Part shown: piece after piece, positions 43,816 to 55,435 of the stretch | How the letters are laid out: each line of letters begins with the position of its first letter | How positions within the stretch are numbered: position 1 is the stretch's first letter | DNA from: Tretioscincus oriximinensis | Lineage: Eukaryota > Chordata > Lepidosauria > Squamata > Gymnophthalmidae | Assembly: GCA_022410635.1 (NCBI GenBank) | Contig: JAJVDF010000436.1 | Span: 1,085,929 to 1,149,928, forward strand | Direction of reading: 5' to 3' | Length of the DNA: 64,000 nucleotides | Translations under genes and position numbers: made by a program | The notes under the pieces: generated by a model | The model's database searches: none | The model's input: the letters and a program-made list of their open reading frames with translations, nothing else | Told to the model about the DNA's origin: nothing

Positions 43816-44005
43816 GACAGAAAACAACAGAATTCCATTAGTGGTCCCATACAACTCACAATTGGGGCTCAAACACATAATAAATTAATTTCAACCTATT
43901 TTAGATAAGAACGCTGCTCTCTCAAGAGCATGTGGTGGTAAACCTTAGCTAGCTTACAAACAACCACCCAACCTCAAACAACTACTCAAACAAAGAACAC
44001 AGAAC

Positions 44006-44459
44006 ATGGATGGAGAAATGGGAACTAGACCCTGCCACAAACCCAGATGTCAACTCTGCTCACACATCCACCCTGGCAATGTCTTCACGGGACCTGATAA
44101 CACCATCCACAATTAGAGGCACTTTTACATGCTCGTCTTCTAATGTGGTGTTTTCCATTGTCTTACAACAATGCCCCTCTGCATTCTACATTGGGCAAAC
44201 AGGACAATCCTCACGCCAGAGAATAAATGGACAGAAATCAAATATTCGAAGTGGCAACACACAGAAACCAGTTGCTGAACACTTCAACCTTCCAAGACAT
44301 TCCATCTCAGACCTCAGGACTGCAGTCCTTGAACAAAGAAACTACAAAGGAAGATTTGAAAGAGAAGCAACAGAACTTGAATACATTCATAAGTTCCAAG
44401 CCATCAAGAAAGGACTTAACAAAGATAATGGTTTCCTGGCCAATTATACATTTTTATGA
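44006..44459 (+). pseudogene. Penelope-like GIY-YIG endonuclease domain
   Basis: C-terminal nuclease half of the PLE protein. In one frame (44021-44113) a Cys/His cluster GTRPCHKPRCQLCSHIHPG is readable, the zinc-finger-like linker of PLEs. A one-base frameshift near 44110 then moves to the frame with FTCSSSNVV, CPSAFYIGQTGQSSRQRING (GIY-YIG core, YIG at about 44187-44195, conserved Arg in RQRI), HFNLPRHSISDLRTAVLEQ, and FEREATELEYIHKFQAI with the expected late acidic residue. The frame ends at 44459. Only the frameshift and missing N-terminus are visible defects here, so the copy is moderately young. Confidence 0.9.
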
Positions 44460-44644
44460 AACCTGCTAAGTATTTGATTGATTCACTATCAAATATTGCC
44501 TCTTGTTGCCCCAGGGTTTTTTTCACATGAGAGGATTAGTTTCTGCTATTTATCTGTTTTTCTAACCTGCAGTTCATCACTTTATCACCTTTGCATATGC
44601 TTTGTCATCTCCCATACCTGACCCTGACATTAGTCCCTTAGCAT

Positions 44645-44768
44645 CTGAAGAAGTAGACGTGTCTACGAAAGCTTATGCCACCCACTTTTCTCAAGTTAGT
44701 CTCAAAATGCTACTAGCTCCTTTGCTGGACTTTCTACTAGACTAACACGGCTATTTCTCTGAAATTAG
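44645..44768 (+). mobile_element. 3' tail of the Penelope element with hammerhead-like core
   Basis: CTGAAGAAGTAGACGTGTCT followed by ACGAAAGCTTATGCC and ending GGCTATTTCTCTGAAATTAG. Same unit as 34179-34297 and 29485-29600. CTGAAGA, a 5-bp stem with loop CGTG, GAAA and a GC-TTAT-GC mini-stem follow the hammerhead layout. It lies 185 bp after the end of the GIY-YIG frame, where the PLE terminal repeat is expected. Confidence 0.8.
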
Positions 44769-44980
44769 AATCCTTGGGAGTCAGTCACCTCCAAATCTGT
44801 TTCAAGAGCTTAAAAGCCTATCTTCTGTGTCCATTTTATTTTTATGCAGACAATTGTTTCCTTTAGAAACGTGTTCTGGGAAAAATAAAAAAAATAGTTT
44901 TAATTCTCATTTTAGATTATTCTGAAAGCTCCTATAACAAGAAACAATGACTAATTATGTTAACTCCTCTAAAAACAAAG
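44769..44980. other. Spacer between Penelope and CR1
   Basis: 212 bp of AT-rich sequence, nothing recognised. Confidence 0.3.
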
Positions 44981-45692
44981 CCAATTGTGCAGCAGTAAAA
45001 AAAGCAAATTCAACGTTGGGGTTCATAAGGAAAGGAATNAAAAACAAGTCAGCAAGTATTGTTTTGCCTCTTTAAAAATCTGTGGTGAGGCCACATTTGA
45101 AATACTGTGCACAATTCTGGTTACTACATCTCAAAAAAGATATTGTGGAACTAGAGAAGGTGCAGAAAAGGGCAACAAGAATGACCAAGGGACTGGAGCA
45201 CCTCCCTTATGATGTCAGGCTGCAATGTCTGGGCCTTTTCAACAGAGGTGATCTGATTGAAGTGTATAAAATCATGCATGGGATGGATATGGTGAAAAGA
45301 GAAAAATTATTTTCTCTATCACACAACCCTAGGACCAGAAGGCATTCCTTGAAACTCATGGGCAGAAGAGTGAGAATAGACAAAGGAAGGTTTTTCACCC
45401 AGAGGGTCATCCTACTTTCAGAAGAGGTGATGATACCTAGCCCACTGGAAAGCTTTAGGACAGGATTAGAAAAGTTCATGGACACCAAGGTATAACTAGC
45501 TACTAGGATAGATCTTTTGATGCTGCCTCGAGGATGGAGCAACAGGCAGTTCTCCTGAAATACCATCTGTAGGGAGTCGAGAACAGGTGCATATTTTGCC
45601 TTTTTCTGTTCAGAAGAAGGTGCCTCTGTGCAGGACAGAATGTTGGACTAGGGCTCTAGCCCGATTCAGCAGGGCTCTTTTTATGTTTTTAT
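44981..45692 (+). mobile_element. CR1 LINE 3' end (TTCTTATG lineage) with longest surviving frame
   Basis: Contains the best preserved reverse-transcriptase C-terminus of this window: 45082-45495, 137 residues, with HLKYCAQFW, VQKRATRM, LPYDVRLQCLGLFN, RGDLIEVYKIMHGMD and FFTQRVILLSEEV in family order. The 3'UTR (CTGCCTCGAGGATGGAGC, GGACAGAATGTTGGACTAG) ends with TTTTTATGTTTTTATATG, a worn octamer tail. The start before 45082 is 5'-truncated in the region AAAGCAAATTCAACG. It differs from the 8281/22205/41848 copies at many residues, so it belongs to another CR1 lineage. Confidence 0.92.
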
Positions 45693-47069
45693 ATGCACAC
45701 CATGCCAGCCTGGAAGCAGATACTCAACTGCCAAGCTTCCTAGGCAATAATTGATTACTCCTGAGAATATTTACCCCTGAATATTGTTATAATGTACACT
45801 TTTGAAGCAGTATCTAAAGGTTTTACCTTGAAGACAGTAAATAAAGTATGAGACAGAAATAAAGGACTCTTCTAGTGCAAGGTTATATCCTTTATGAAAA
45901 CATCCTTGGTGTATAGGCTTATTAACTGCAAAAGCAATTCCTATCCATCTGTTTACATCAAGCTCAGTTTCTCCTTATACGGCAGCATCTGCTACCATTC
46001 TTATCTTTGAACACAAAAGTCATATGATACTCGGACATCTGGCATTCTTAACTTGTTTTCCATAAAGCCTCAAGATGATACATCCCATCTTTATCCCAAG
46101 GATGCCCGTGTTCCCTCTCCTTCCACGTTTATCCAGTGTACAATATTAGCATATATATCGAAGACTAACTTAAAATAACACTGAGGCTAACAGGAGAATG
46201 TTGGAGAATAAATAATTTGTGGCCAAAAATGACTAGCATGGGAAGAGTTAAATACCACCTCCTTATTTGCTATTTCAGGACAGATGTGAGATTCTATATA
46301 CAGGTTTATCAAGAAAACTTGCATTTGTGGCCTCAGATCTGCTTGTACTCCTGTGAGAAATATGCTTTCATACTGAGTGTTCTTCTTGTAACAACTAAAT
46401 TTCTATTATGGATTCTTATCATTAGAAATAAAAATAACCTGGTCTGTTCTGCAGGCATAGTATTTATTTTTTTAAAAAAAATATTTGTGCTACATATTTT
46501 AGAGTTTATTCTCAAAAACTAACAAGGCTGGGTCGTATTTGGTTTCTTATTCATAAAGACTATATATATAAAGTTAAGCTGTTGCTCTTTTCCTTTAAGT
46601 ACTTACATATAGAGGTGCGGAAAATGCTAGCTTTAAAGATCCTTGCACCTCTTTGTGGGGCTGGGGAAATTCCCTGAAAGCCTCCAGACATGTCAAGCAA
46701 TGATATCTAGAAGCAGTAGAAAGTCTGATTCCCACTTGACCTTTTTTAATTCCAGAAAGTACTTCAAGGGGCCAACTAAGATGTCCCCAACACATCTCGC
46801 ATCTTTAGTGAGAGAGTAATGCCCCAATTATCAAACTTATAAAGAAAAGAAAGAGGAAGGCCAATATATTCTAGTAGGCAGATGGTGTTTTAATCCTCTT
46901 TCTTCCTCCCCCCTCGCCAAATCTGAGTCCATGTGGGTGGTAAGCAAGGTACATCACCTCATCTTGCCATGCCAGTTCTGAATAGTCTTGCTAAACGCAA
47001 AGGTGACATTAAAATATTTAAAGGTGAAAGGCTATTTCACCTGCCCTGGCAACGGACTGACTTCATCTA
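45693..47069. other. Intron-like sequence
   Basis: AT-rich, nothing recognised; the 101-codon frame at 46217-46522 is hydrophobic low-complexity and overlaps an antisense frame. Confidence 0.35.
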
Positions 47070-47526
47070 GGCCTGATCTCCACGTTCTATTTCGTGCACT
47101 TTGGAGGTGACTTTACCTTCCATCTGATCCACAGATCCATGAATGTCCAGCCTTCCATGCACTTTAAAGGTCTTTAGAGCACAGTAAACAGCGTCCTCAT
47201 AACATGCAATTTTCACAAACATCCAAGAGGCTACCCAGAATAAGGCTTTGTGTGGACAGACCTCCATTTTAAAGTGCTAAAGAAAAATCTCTCTGGAGGA
47301 TTAGAGGGGCTGGATTTATGTAAATTGCATAGATTTCTAAAGGTTTCATTGGCTCTTGTCTGTGCAGACAAGCAGGCTGGATTGGGAATTTTGGGGGATT
47401 CCCAGAAGCTAGGGAAGCGCAACAGTGCCTTCTGGGTCTTCTCTTTCAAACAAGGCATCAGCCAATGCGTTTCTTTTTTTTTTAAGCATTTGCAGAGCGG
47501 AAGAAACAGACAGGTGGGGATGTAGC
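47070..47526. mobile_element. 460-bp Harbinger-like non-autonomous element, copy 1
   Basis: Begins GGCCTGATCTCCACGTTCTA and ends GACAGGTGGGGATGTAGC, imperfect inverted ends like those of the small MITEs. It matches the element at 59214-59686 along its whole length and in the same orientation. Shared blocks include GTGCACTTTGGAGGTGACTT, TAGAGCACAGTAAACAG, CAGAATAAGGCTTTGTGTGG and TTAAGCATTTGCAGAGCGG. No transposase frame. Confidence 0.7.
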
Positions 47527-47609
47527 TATAGTCTCCTCTAAACTGTCAGAAAGAGGAGTCTGTGCTAGCTTATACCCATTGCTGCAAACTCTGTTGCCGG
47601 TCCTGTCAC

Positions 47610-47740
47610 TGCCTGGTTCTTAATTTGTTTTCTTTTAAAACTAATGTGTTTTCATGTTTTTAATTTCTATAATCTGCCGTGGGACCTATGATGAAAGGCG
47701 GGATATATTTATGAATATATCCTGAATGAATGAATATTAG
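47610..47740 (+). mobile_element. L2-like tail
   Basis: T-rich 3'UTR, then AATCTGCCGTGGGACCTATGATGAAAGGCGGGATATATTTATG and ATGAATGAATATT. Follows the L2/SINE 3'-end pattern. Confidence 0.5.
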
Positions 47741-50700
47741 ATATGCATGTTTTGCTCTTTGTGAAAATGGCTTGTAGTCCTGATAATTATTCTTCATTCA
47801 AACAGCTACCCTGAAATTCCAAATAGACTGGTTTGGCCAAGTTTTTGTTCTGTATACTCATATCTTACTGTCTTATGCAATTCTGACAGCTGTTCAATGA
47901 GTCTTGGCCACGTAAAGGAGCATCTACCCACCTATCGTCCTACACACATTATATGTAATAGTTTAAATCTTTCAAATGTTAATCATAACGTACACTGAAT
48001 GATATAAATTACACATGGAAATACAGTCAGTTCTCAAATGGCAGATCACATGGTTTCAAAAGCAAAGAAAGAATGTGTGTATGCATGTGCACACACAGCC
48101 CATAATACATGATATATTATCAAATAATGTCATGCCTGTTGCAAGATCTGAACTTTGCTTCAGTGTAGGCATCTAGAAAAAGTACAAATAAAAATAGGAA
48201 TAGCTTAGCTCAATGGAAGAGCAAACTGCCTATAAGGCATAGTGTTGCCCAAGTTCAGCCCACAGCCTTCTCCCAAAATAGGCAATAGCAAAACATTTTT
48301 GTTTCTATCAAGAAGACTGCACATAGGTACCTATGTAAACAACTGAGAGTTAACCACAACTCAGTTGTACCCAACAACAGCAAATAGAAGTAGAGATGCT
48401 TCAAGTCATCAGAACCCCCATCCCTGAAGAATCCCTATCTGAATGGGTCCTGATTGATCAAGCAAGCAGGTGGTTTTTCAGTGATATGTTGACAGTTTTT
48501 ATGTTTAATAATGAATATTTTTAAAACAGGTGTTTTTCTTTAGCTTGCGTGATTTTCAGATAATTAATCTATTATTTGGCACACTTGTGGCTTTTTCTAT
48601 GCAAACGCAACTCCCTACACATCTGATGTCAGTCTATCAAATTATTTGGCCTTTTCTACACAAGCATGTGAATGGCAAGCCCCTGTCCCAAGATATTCCC
48701 CAAAATAAAGCCTGGTGCAGAAAGAACCTGCTGTTGAATGATAATAGAGACAAAGTAGTGGGGAAACTACAGCAATTGTCGCTACAACTGGTACGTGGAT
48801 TTTCTTGATCTCCCAGAATAGGACGGAAAGGCAATGTAGGACTCTCATCCTGTGATTAAAGCATCACTGTCTCCTTCACAGCTGGAACAGCAGCTTGGCT
48901 TTCCTGTTCCCCCTCCTGTAGAAGAATTTCTGTGCTTCTGAAAACTCTCCAGGCAATGACGTTGCACATGGTGTGGCTTGTAANTATGGATGTGGGTGTG
49001 GGAGAGAGATTTTTCTAGATTTTTCTCTTTGGGCCAAACCTATGATGTTGAAGTCAAACTTTAAAATAGAGTGAACTTTCTTTTACTGCTGGGAATCCAC
49101 CCAGTGCCACTGTTGGAATGTGCAAAGATTTTCAGGCGAAGCTGTTTGAACAATTATCTTCCTTTCTACGGGCAGCTGTTTTCATTCTGTATTTTAATGA
49201 AGGGGCTGAACTTCAGCCATGGGGGATGGATTTCCCCTGGTGGCACCCTCCCTCCCAGTGCTAGTGTAAGGCTTTGCTGGCATTTTATGCTTTCTGCTTG
49301 CATTATGCAAATGCCTTTCTCTGCGCACTTCCAAAAAAAGGAAAACAGCATGTTCTTCGTCAGCTGAATGGTCAGTGACAAGCACAGTAGAACTACAAGT
49401 GTCTAATATTTTTTCTTTTTTTATTTGTCCTCAGCCCACTTTAGTAAGTATGTAAAAAATACATTTTAAATTTAATATTGTTTGAAGGCTGAACTAGCTG
49501 CANTTTTTGTGCATAACTTAGAGTGGAAACAGCTTTATTTTATTATTAGTTCTTGAATTTCTATTTCCCTTTGAGCGGCTTCTCCTGAAACCTTGTTGGG
49601 GGAAAGTAAATAGTGCTAAAGGGCAANTCTTCAGCAGTTATGTCTGTTGGTTTTGTAATAATGAGCTGGATATGAAGCTTTTGAAGATTTGAGGCAATTG
49701 TATAGAATAATCTGTGACTCGGGCTTCTTTGTTTTAAAATATNTTTATATATAATTGTCTTGCTAATCAGGTTTACGTGATTCAGAAAGACTGACCAATG
49801 ATACAATCTTGTGTTTACTTACCTGCAAACATAGTGAAATGTTATTAAGTAAACTGTAAAGATCAGACTCTTGAAATATGTTTGAATAATGACGAAATAC
49901 AGTTTTTGTTGCATTGATATGTACATTGTTGAAAGGCATATTTTAAAAGAACAGTCATGGGGTTCAGTAATGATTGGTAGAATTTTTTTAATTAAAAAAA
50001 TTAGGTTTGATCAAATTTCTCATCTTTCAAAAAGTTTTATTTTGAGTGGGAAGCAGGGGTAGGATTGTGTATAGTTTTTTCCTGTCTAATTGCAGCTCAT
50101 GAGTCATTTAACGGATGAGAAAATTGTGTAGGCTTCAGTTTAGAAGCCCTTCTGTTTCTGAAGTTTTGATCACATCATTATATTTGAGAATTATGAAACA
50201 CTATAGTATCACAGGTATCCTCCTAGCCTACAGTATTTGCTACATTTTTAGACACCTCCAGCCCAACAAAGGGTCTAGACCTGGAAAAGCCTGGGTAGCA
50301 ATTGGTGCTGTGGTTATCAAAATAACTAGGGGGCAATATGGAGCAACCATGCTTGTCATGGTAGAAGTTGAAAAAGTCAATTCTGAGTGGCTTGGTTACT
50401 GGAAACTGAAAATGATGTTGTTTCTTGACAGAAAATTAGTAATTAAAGCGACAGCTCACACGGATGAAAAATAAAATGAAAGACCTATGGCTGAATTGTA
50501 CTCTGAGGGGTTTTTGTAAGTTACTAGAATTTTCAAAAATATATAACTTTTCTACTTGTATGATGTCACTTGCCTTGTTATCCATCTTGTAAAGGCTTTT
50601 TATCTAGGCAAAACCAAACCATAAATAGAATGCAAATAGAAATTGCTTAGGTAATAATGAAGATTGGTGCTGGAATAAGCAGATTTTCTATCAATGTGAA

Positions 50701-50989
50701 TGGATATCTCTGCTGAAAGATATTTTTTTTGTAGAATCACAGCAGGCAAGGTACAGGTTAAGTTTGTTTTCTTTTCCTACTACTNTTATTTAGTGAAAAA
50801 CAACAACTGCACAGGTTCTCAGGCAGGGGCATATATCATTCTTAGGTGTTGGTGGGAATCTGGAAGTTCTATTTAATTTCCATATCTTCCCTGCTGCTGC
50901 CAAAGACAAGGATTAAGTTTATTTCATTTAATAAAATATTAAACTCTGTTTGAAACCCTAGCAATAGAAATGATTGAGAAGAGAGTTAT
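47741..50989. other. Long intron-like stretch
   Basis: 48655-48731 is half of the 'CCTTTCTGCAC' MITE (GCATGTGAATGGCAAGCCCC ... AGCCTGGTGCAGAAAGAACC). 49290-49320 contains an octamer-type POU site ATGCAAAT in TTGCATTATGCAAATGCC. 50115-50474 holds a 119-codon open frame without motifs. Nothing else recognised. Confidence 0.35.
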
Positions 50990-51132
50990 GCTGCATCTAG
51001 TCATCACTTTTTTAATCTGCTTGCATTTGGACATTCCAGGATAAAGCATAGTCTGCAGTGCTTTATGCCAGAATACCCNGATACTAATATATTGTGCACA
51101 AGTTGATTAAGTAAGCGATGACTGGATGTAGC
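50990..51132. mobile_element. Harbinger-like MITE, 'GCTGCATC' type
   Basis: Left end GCTGCATCTAGTCATCAC, right end GCGATGACTGGATGTAGC, inverted to each other. The inner arms ACATTCCAGGATAAAGCA and TGCTTTATGCCAGAATAC also pair across a short centre. Same family as 26597-26745. No coding. Confidence 0.65.
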
Positions 51133-52012
51133 TATCAACCTGTTTCAAGTGCATGAACAGTACAAGAAGTGTTGACAGTTTAATATAATACAATTTGGGG
51201 GGGAAGTCACTGGTTTAATTGCAAATATGAAATTAATATAAAAATTAATCCTTCACTTATGAAGTAAGGAAATTGTTTTGTGGCTAAACAGAGGAGATGT
51301 CCTGATTTGCTACTGAAAATGTTATTTCCTAGTTTCCATTTTCTATTGGGAAAATGCTTTTTCTGTGCCCAAATGAAGCACTTCTGATTCAGAGTACAAA
51401 ACTATGCCTTGAAGGAAGTGATGATTTCAGCTGTGGTCACATTCAGAAACGGCCACAGAACCATGGTAAGGTGCTTGCTGCTATCACAACTCCATTTGTG
51501 CCTTTATTGGGAGATAAAGACAGCAATATCTAGATTTTCTTTAACGATAAGCTAATGGAAAGGGAGTTTGGAGTTCATGACTTCAAAATCTGTAGTCCCA
51601 CTATTGGGTCAAGTACAAATAATGCAGTTTCCTGCTCTTTTGGAGATTATTATGGAAATGAGAGATCTATTTTAATAAGTCAAAGTGTAATCTAGATATC
51701 GTAATTACACTCAGACGCTCATAATTCTGGATCACAGGAGAAGTGATCACTGTATTGACACATTTGCCTTTCTTGTAGGAATCTTTCTTTAACACAGAAT
51801 TCAGGTGAAAAAGTCTTCCAAATATGCTGTTGCCTCAGCATACTGGTCTGTTGCTGGCAGTCCTGCCGCTTTNTGTGCTCCCTACCCCCACCCCATGCCA
51901 CCCAACATTTAATGATGAAGAAAAATGTGAGTTCTTGTACACAATANGTTACGATTAGACATCCCTTTGGTAGTGTTGCTATACAGTGTTTCAAAGTATG
52001 AAAAGCATTNCT
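51133..52012. other. Intron-like sequence
   Basis: AT-rich, nothing recognised. Confidence 0.3.
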
Positions 52013-52350
52013 CTTTCTGTACAGCATCTAAGTTCTATAACTCTTGTACACTTTTCCATGACAAGGAAAGATGTTTTCAGCTAAGCAGGTTTGCTGATCA
52101 GCTGTACTGCACTATCCCTTTTGTTGTTTTCTATTAGCAGGTGCAATATTCTAATGGTTTTTAAAAAAGTATTGGTAATTTTAGTATAGTATGTTAGGTG
52201 TGTGCAGACTTGGGTAATAGACCTGTTAATAGAAAACTACAAAGGGATAGTGCAGTGCAGCTGATCAGCAAACCTGCTTAGCTGAAAACATCTTTCCTTG
52301 TCATGGAAAAGTGTACAAGAGTTATAGAACTTAGATGCTGCTACAGAAAG
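52013..52350. repeat. Near-perfect inverted repeat, two arms of about 130 bp
   Basis: The left arm 52013-52142 and the right arm 52221-52350 are reverse complements at all but a few positions: one extra base near the base of the stem, one or two changes near CCCTTTTGTTG/CAACTACAAAGGG, and two differences that would be G-U pairs in RNA. The loop is 78 bases (52143-52220). Landmark words are AGCATCTAAGTTCTATAACT (left) and AGTTATAGAACTTAGATGCT (right). It does not match the MITE ends seen elsewhere in the window, and target duplications are not evident. It could be a foldback DNA element or an inverted duplication; if transcribed it would form a long double-stranded hairpin. Confidence 0.9.
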
Positions 52351-52355
52351 TGAGT

Positions 52356-53149
52356 CCTTCTGTCAGTGTTTCTGTCTGTCTTTGCGTCTCTGATATAATA
52401 AAGTTTTGACATACTCTAATCAAATAAATCAGCAAACTGTCTTCATCAGTGCCCTTTTGTTTCTCTTGGAGATGCTACCAAATAGTCAAGCAGTGACTAG
52501 CCAGCAAACTTCAAGGAATTTTATCTGTGGTAATGGGAATTTTTTAGCAGCTTTTCTTTTCTTGAAAAAATTGTAATATACACTTTGCAGAATGTGTTGT
52601 AGGCTCCAGATTGTATTGGAGGTTATATTTAAAAAATCTGTCTTGAAGTTAAAATTAAAACATGCTTTTGATTGAACTTTACTTATTCTGAAGCCATGGA
52701 CAAGTAACATAATGCAGCTGGTGAGACATTCTGTTCTAAATTGCATTGAATGTTAAAGAACTACAAAAAATGTAACTAATTGGCAAGTTAGAACATTTTC
52801 CTCGATAAATAGAACAGTCTTCANATTTGAAGAGGTGGGATGGGAAAACCGTTTAAGAATGTGGAAGAGATCAGTTCTTCTGACCTATAAAAGGTTGACT
52901 GGGTGAGAATTTTTTTAAGCGTAAGAATAAAAGAAGAGGAGTGTTCCTTAATACCACAGCCAACTTTATCCACCACCCTTGCACAATGGTCAACTATTAG
53001 CCTCTGGACATTCTTAAGCAGAAGACTTGCTCATTGGCTCCTTGCAAATGACCTTTACAGGCAAGAACTTCAACATCACATCGTTGGTCTGTCACAGAAA
53101 AAGCATCATTTTATGGGAATAATTGGGGGGGNTTGCTCTTCGTGATCCT
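52356..53149. other. Intron-like sequence
   Basis: AT-rich, no recognised gene or repeat. Confidence 0.3.
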
Positions 53150-54240
53150 TCTTTGCATTCATGATTGGTTCTTTGCATTTGCTTTCCAGAATTTATGTTC
53201 CAATTCTTTCCATTATGATGGGTTTTCCCTTTTCCGAATGACTCCTTCTTGCCTTCCTTGTACTTGCGTGCAAGCCACATTAGTGCCCTTTTGGATTGAG
53301 AAGCTACTTTCATCTTTTAGGTATGCATTTTAGTTGAACCTTTACTTTTGGAATTGTGGCCATGCATCTTGGAATGATTGGAGTTTTCCAGCGTTCCCCC
53401 TCAATTTTATTTTCTCGTTCTTGAGAAGTTTCTTTTATGAAAATTTAGGATCTCTGTGATGGATTCTATTGATAATGTACTTTCTTTATTTAAGATTAAT
53501 GCTATCTCATTATGGTCACTTTCCCCAGTGAATAAGTGATGAATTGTACCAAATTGTGAATGTTACATAGGATCACGCCTGGGATTTCTTTTCCTGGTTG
53601 ATTCCCCCCAAGTATTGGTTCTAAAATGCAATAATTTAGCATACTTAGCAATATTCTCTGTCTTTAATGGGTTGAATAAGAGTTTGTCTAGTGTATGTGA
53701 ACATATTTAAAGTCCCTGCACTATGACTACCCCTTCTTTTTGGGATACCTTGTTTATATCATTTTCAAAAATCTGATCTCCTTTGGGAGTTTGTTTAGGA
53801 TTGCAATTACATGTTCCCAATGCTAGATTTTTTGTTCTGGTAATTTTGCCCACAATATGATGGTTGTGGTTCACCTAGACATTCCATTTCATTGGATTCC
53901 ATCTCTTCTTTAGTATACAAGGCTATGCCATCTCCGAGTTACCCTTTTGTATACAAGTTACCGCTTGTAAATAGCAATATCCCAATAGTTTTCATTAGCC
54001 CACCGGGTTTGGATTTGTGCCAGTAATATAAGAGGGTTTTTTTTTAATCCTTGAAAAAGCATCATCACCCCTATCTTGACTTGGAAGCATAACAGCATTT
54101 GTTGGCACTTCTCCAATAAAAGTCAGTCCTTAGCACCATGTGTTAGACTTCCCCTTATATTATTTTGTTTGAGTATTACTATTTATATTGAACTTAGCAT
54201 GTTCATAATTTCAATCTTGGTTAGTCTTTCATAAACCAGA
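53150..54240 (-). mobile_element. Antisense fossil of a LINE endonuclease domain (CR1/L2-like)
   Basis: Read on the minus strand, 53912-53940 gives GDGIALY, the worn form of the GGGVALY motif of LINE apurinic-type endonucleases. Further on, at about 53690-53715, D-F-K-Y-V-H-I stands where these proteins have the catalytic GDFNxPDI motif. The order on the minus strand (GGG-ALY first, GDFN later) and the spacing are right. A W..N.NYWDIAIY text precedes them near 53960-54005. Stops and frameshifts are abundant. Clade (CR1, L2 or relative) is not certain, and the outer limits are estimates. Confidence 0.55.
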
Positions 54241-55162
54241 TACTGTTTAGCTTCTTTGGCTCTCCTCCAAAGACTAATTTAAAAGCTGCTCTGCAACTTT
54301 TAAAATATTAATTACCAGCACATTAGTTTTATCTTGATTCAACCTTTTGTCTAGTTTGACTTCTTCTTTGCCTTTATTTACTCTTCATCTTTGGTTTTTA
54401 GTGCTTAATATTGTCCAGGTTTATGATGAAGTGACTGATTTCCTGCTCCACAACTACTGACAGGAATTGGTTACCCCAAATTAAGGAATCTCCAATTAGT
54501 TGTATTAAAATTAGTATCAAGTAGAAGTGGGTTAAACAAGTAGTGTGTAATTACAATCAACAGTGTTTTATCTCTTTCGGATGACTTCTCATGAGCAACT
54601 CCTACAGACTGCTGCAAAGCTTGTAACATTCCTTTGCATGACTGAATTTTGTTCTAACTATTGTCCAGTTAGTCCAAGTTTGTAAAATACAACTTAACAT
54701 CGCTGTCTTCAAGAGCACACGTAGGTTAAGCCTCAAGGAAAAGTGGAGCAAGAACCAGAGTAGAACTACTGCACCACATTCAGACACTANCTTATCCCAC
54801 ATTGGCCTTAGTAGCCACCAGTGAACCTGATAGAAGTGCTGACAACTAGCCTCCCCTTTCATAGATCTTCATTTGTAAATCTACGCCAAGAAGACATTTT
54901 AATTGCCCCTTATTTAGGATTGCCAAAATAAAACATGTTTAATGCAGGGTATGTAAAAGAAAATTTTAGTTAAATCACTGCTGAAATGTCCTATTTCCAC
55001 ACTTGTTAAAACTGCAAGTGTTCTGTCTTTTTTTTATTATAACTATATACCTCCACCAATCAGTAGGATTATAATTCTGATCTACCCTTTGTTGGTGTCT
55101 CAGTGATATGAAACTAGGCTCAAATTGCTTTTCTTTTGAATGCAACTGAAGATACATTCAGT
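54241..55162. other. Intron-like sequence
   Basis: Nothing recognised. The 86-codon minus frame at 54602-54862 is moderately complex but has no motif and contains an N. Confidence 0.3.
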
Positions 55163-55435
55163 TGTTGTCAGGGCCTGGTTATGCGTTAGTAACGAAGGGG
55201 ATATCTCCTTCAGACAAAAATCAGAGTTGGGTTTTCCTTGATTATTTATTGAAACCTCACAATGCAAATCAAAGATTCAAAGTAACACGAATGGTTAACA
55301 TCAATCATATATACAGACAAGCAAAACTCCTCCTCTTCCAATNCACAAATCAATCAGAAAAGTAATAGTGATTCCCGCTCTGCTAGGNTTGGCCCACAGG
55401 GACGAATGAGTTAGTGAAAGTGCTACCACAAAAAT
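55163..55435 (-). mobile_element. Possible LTR-like segment
   Basis: On the minus strand it starts TGTGGTAGCAC, has AATAAA around 55238-55243, and ends GGGCCCTGACA-type text; on the plus strand it reads TGTCAGGGCCTGG ... GCTACCACA (TG...CA). No matching target duplication and no TATA box were found, so this is only a possibility. Confidence 0.2.

Noticed and set aside
49290..49320. Octamer POU site as an enhancer
   Set aside because: A single ATGCAAAT occurs by chance often; no clustering of other sites was seen.
50115..50474. 119-codon plus-strand frame
   Set aside because: No recognisable domain and no homologous neighbour; length is within chance for a window of this size.
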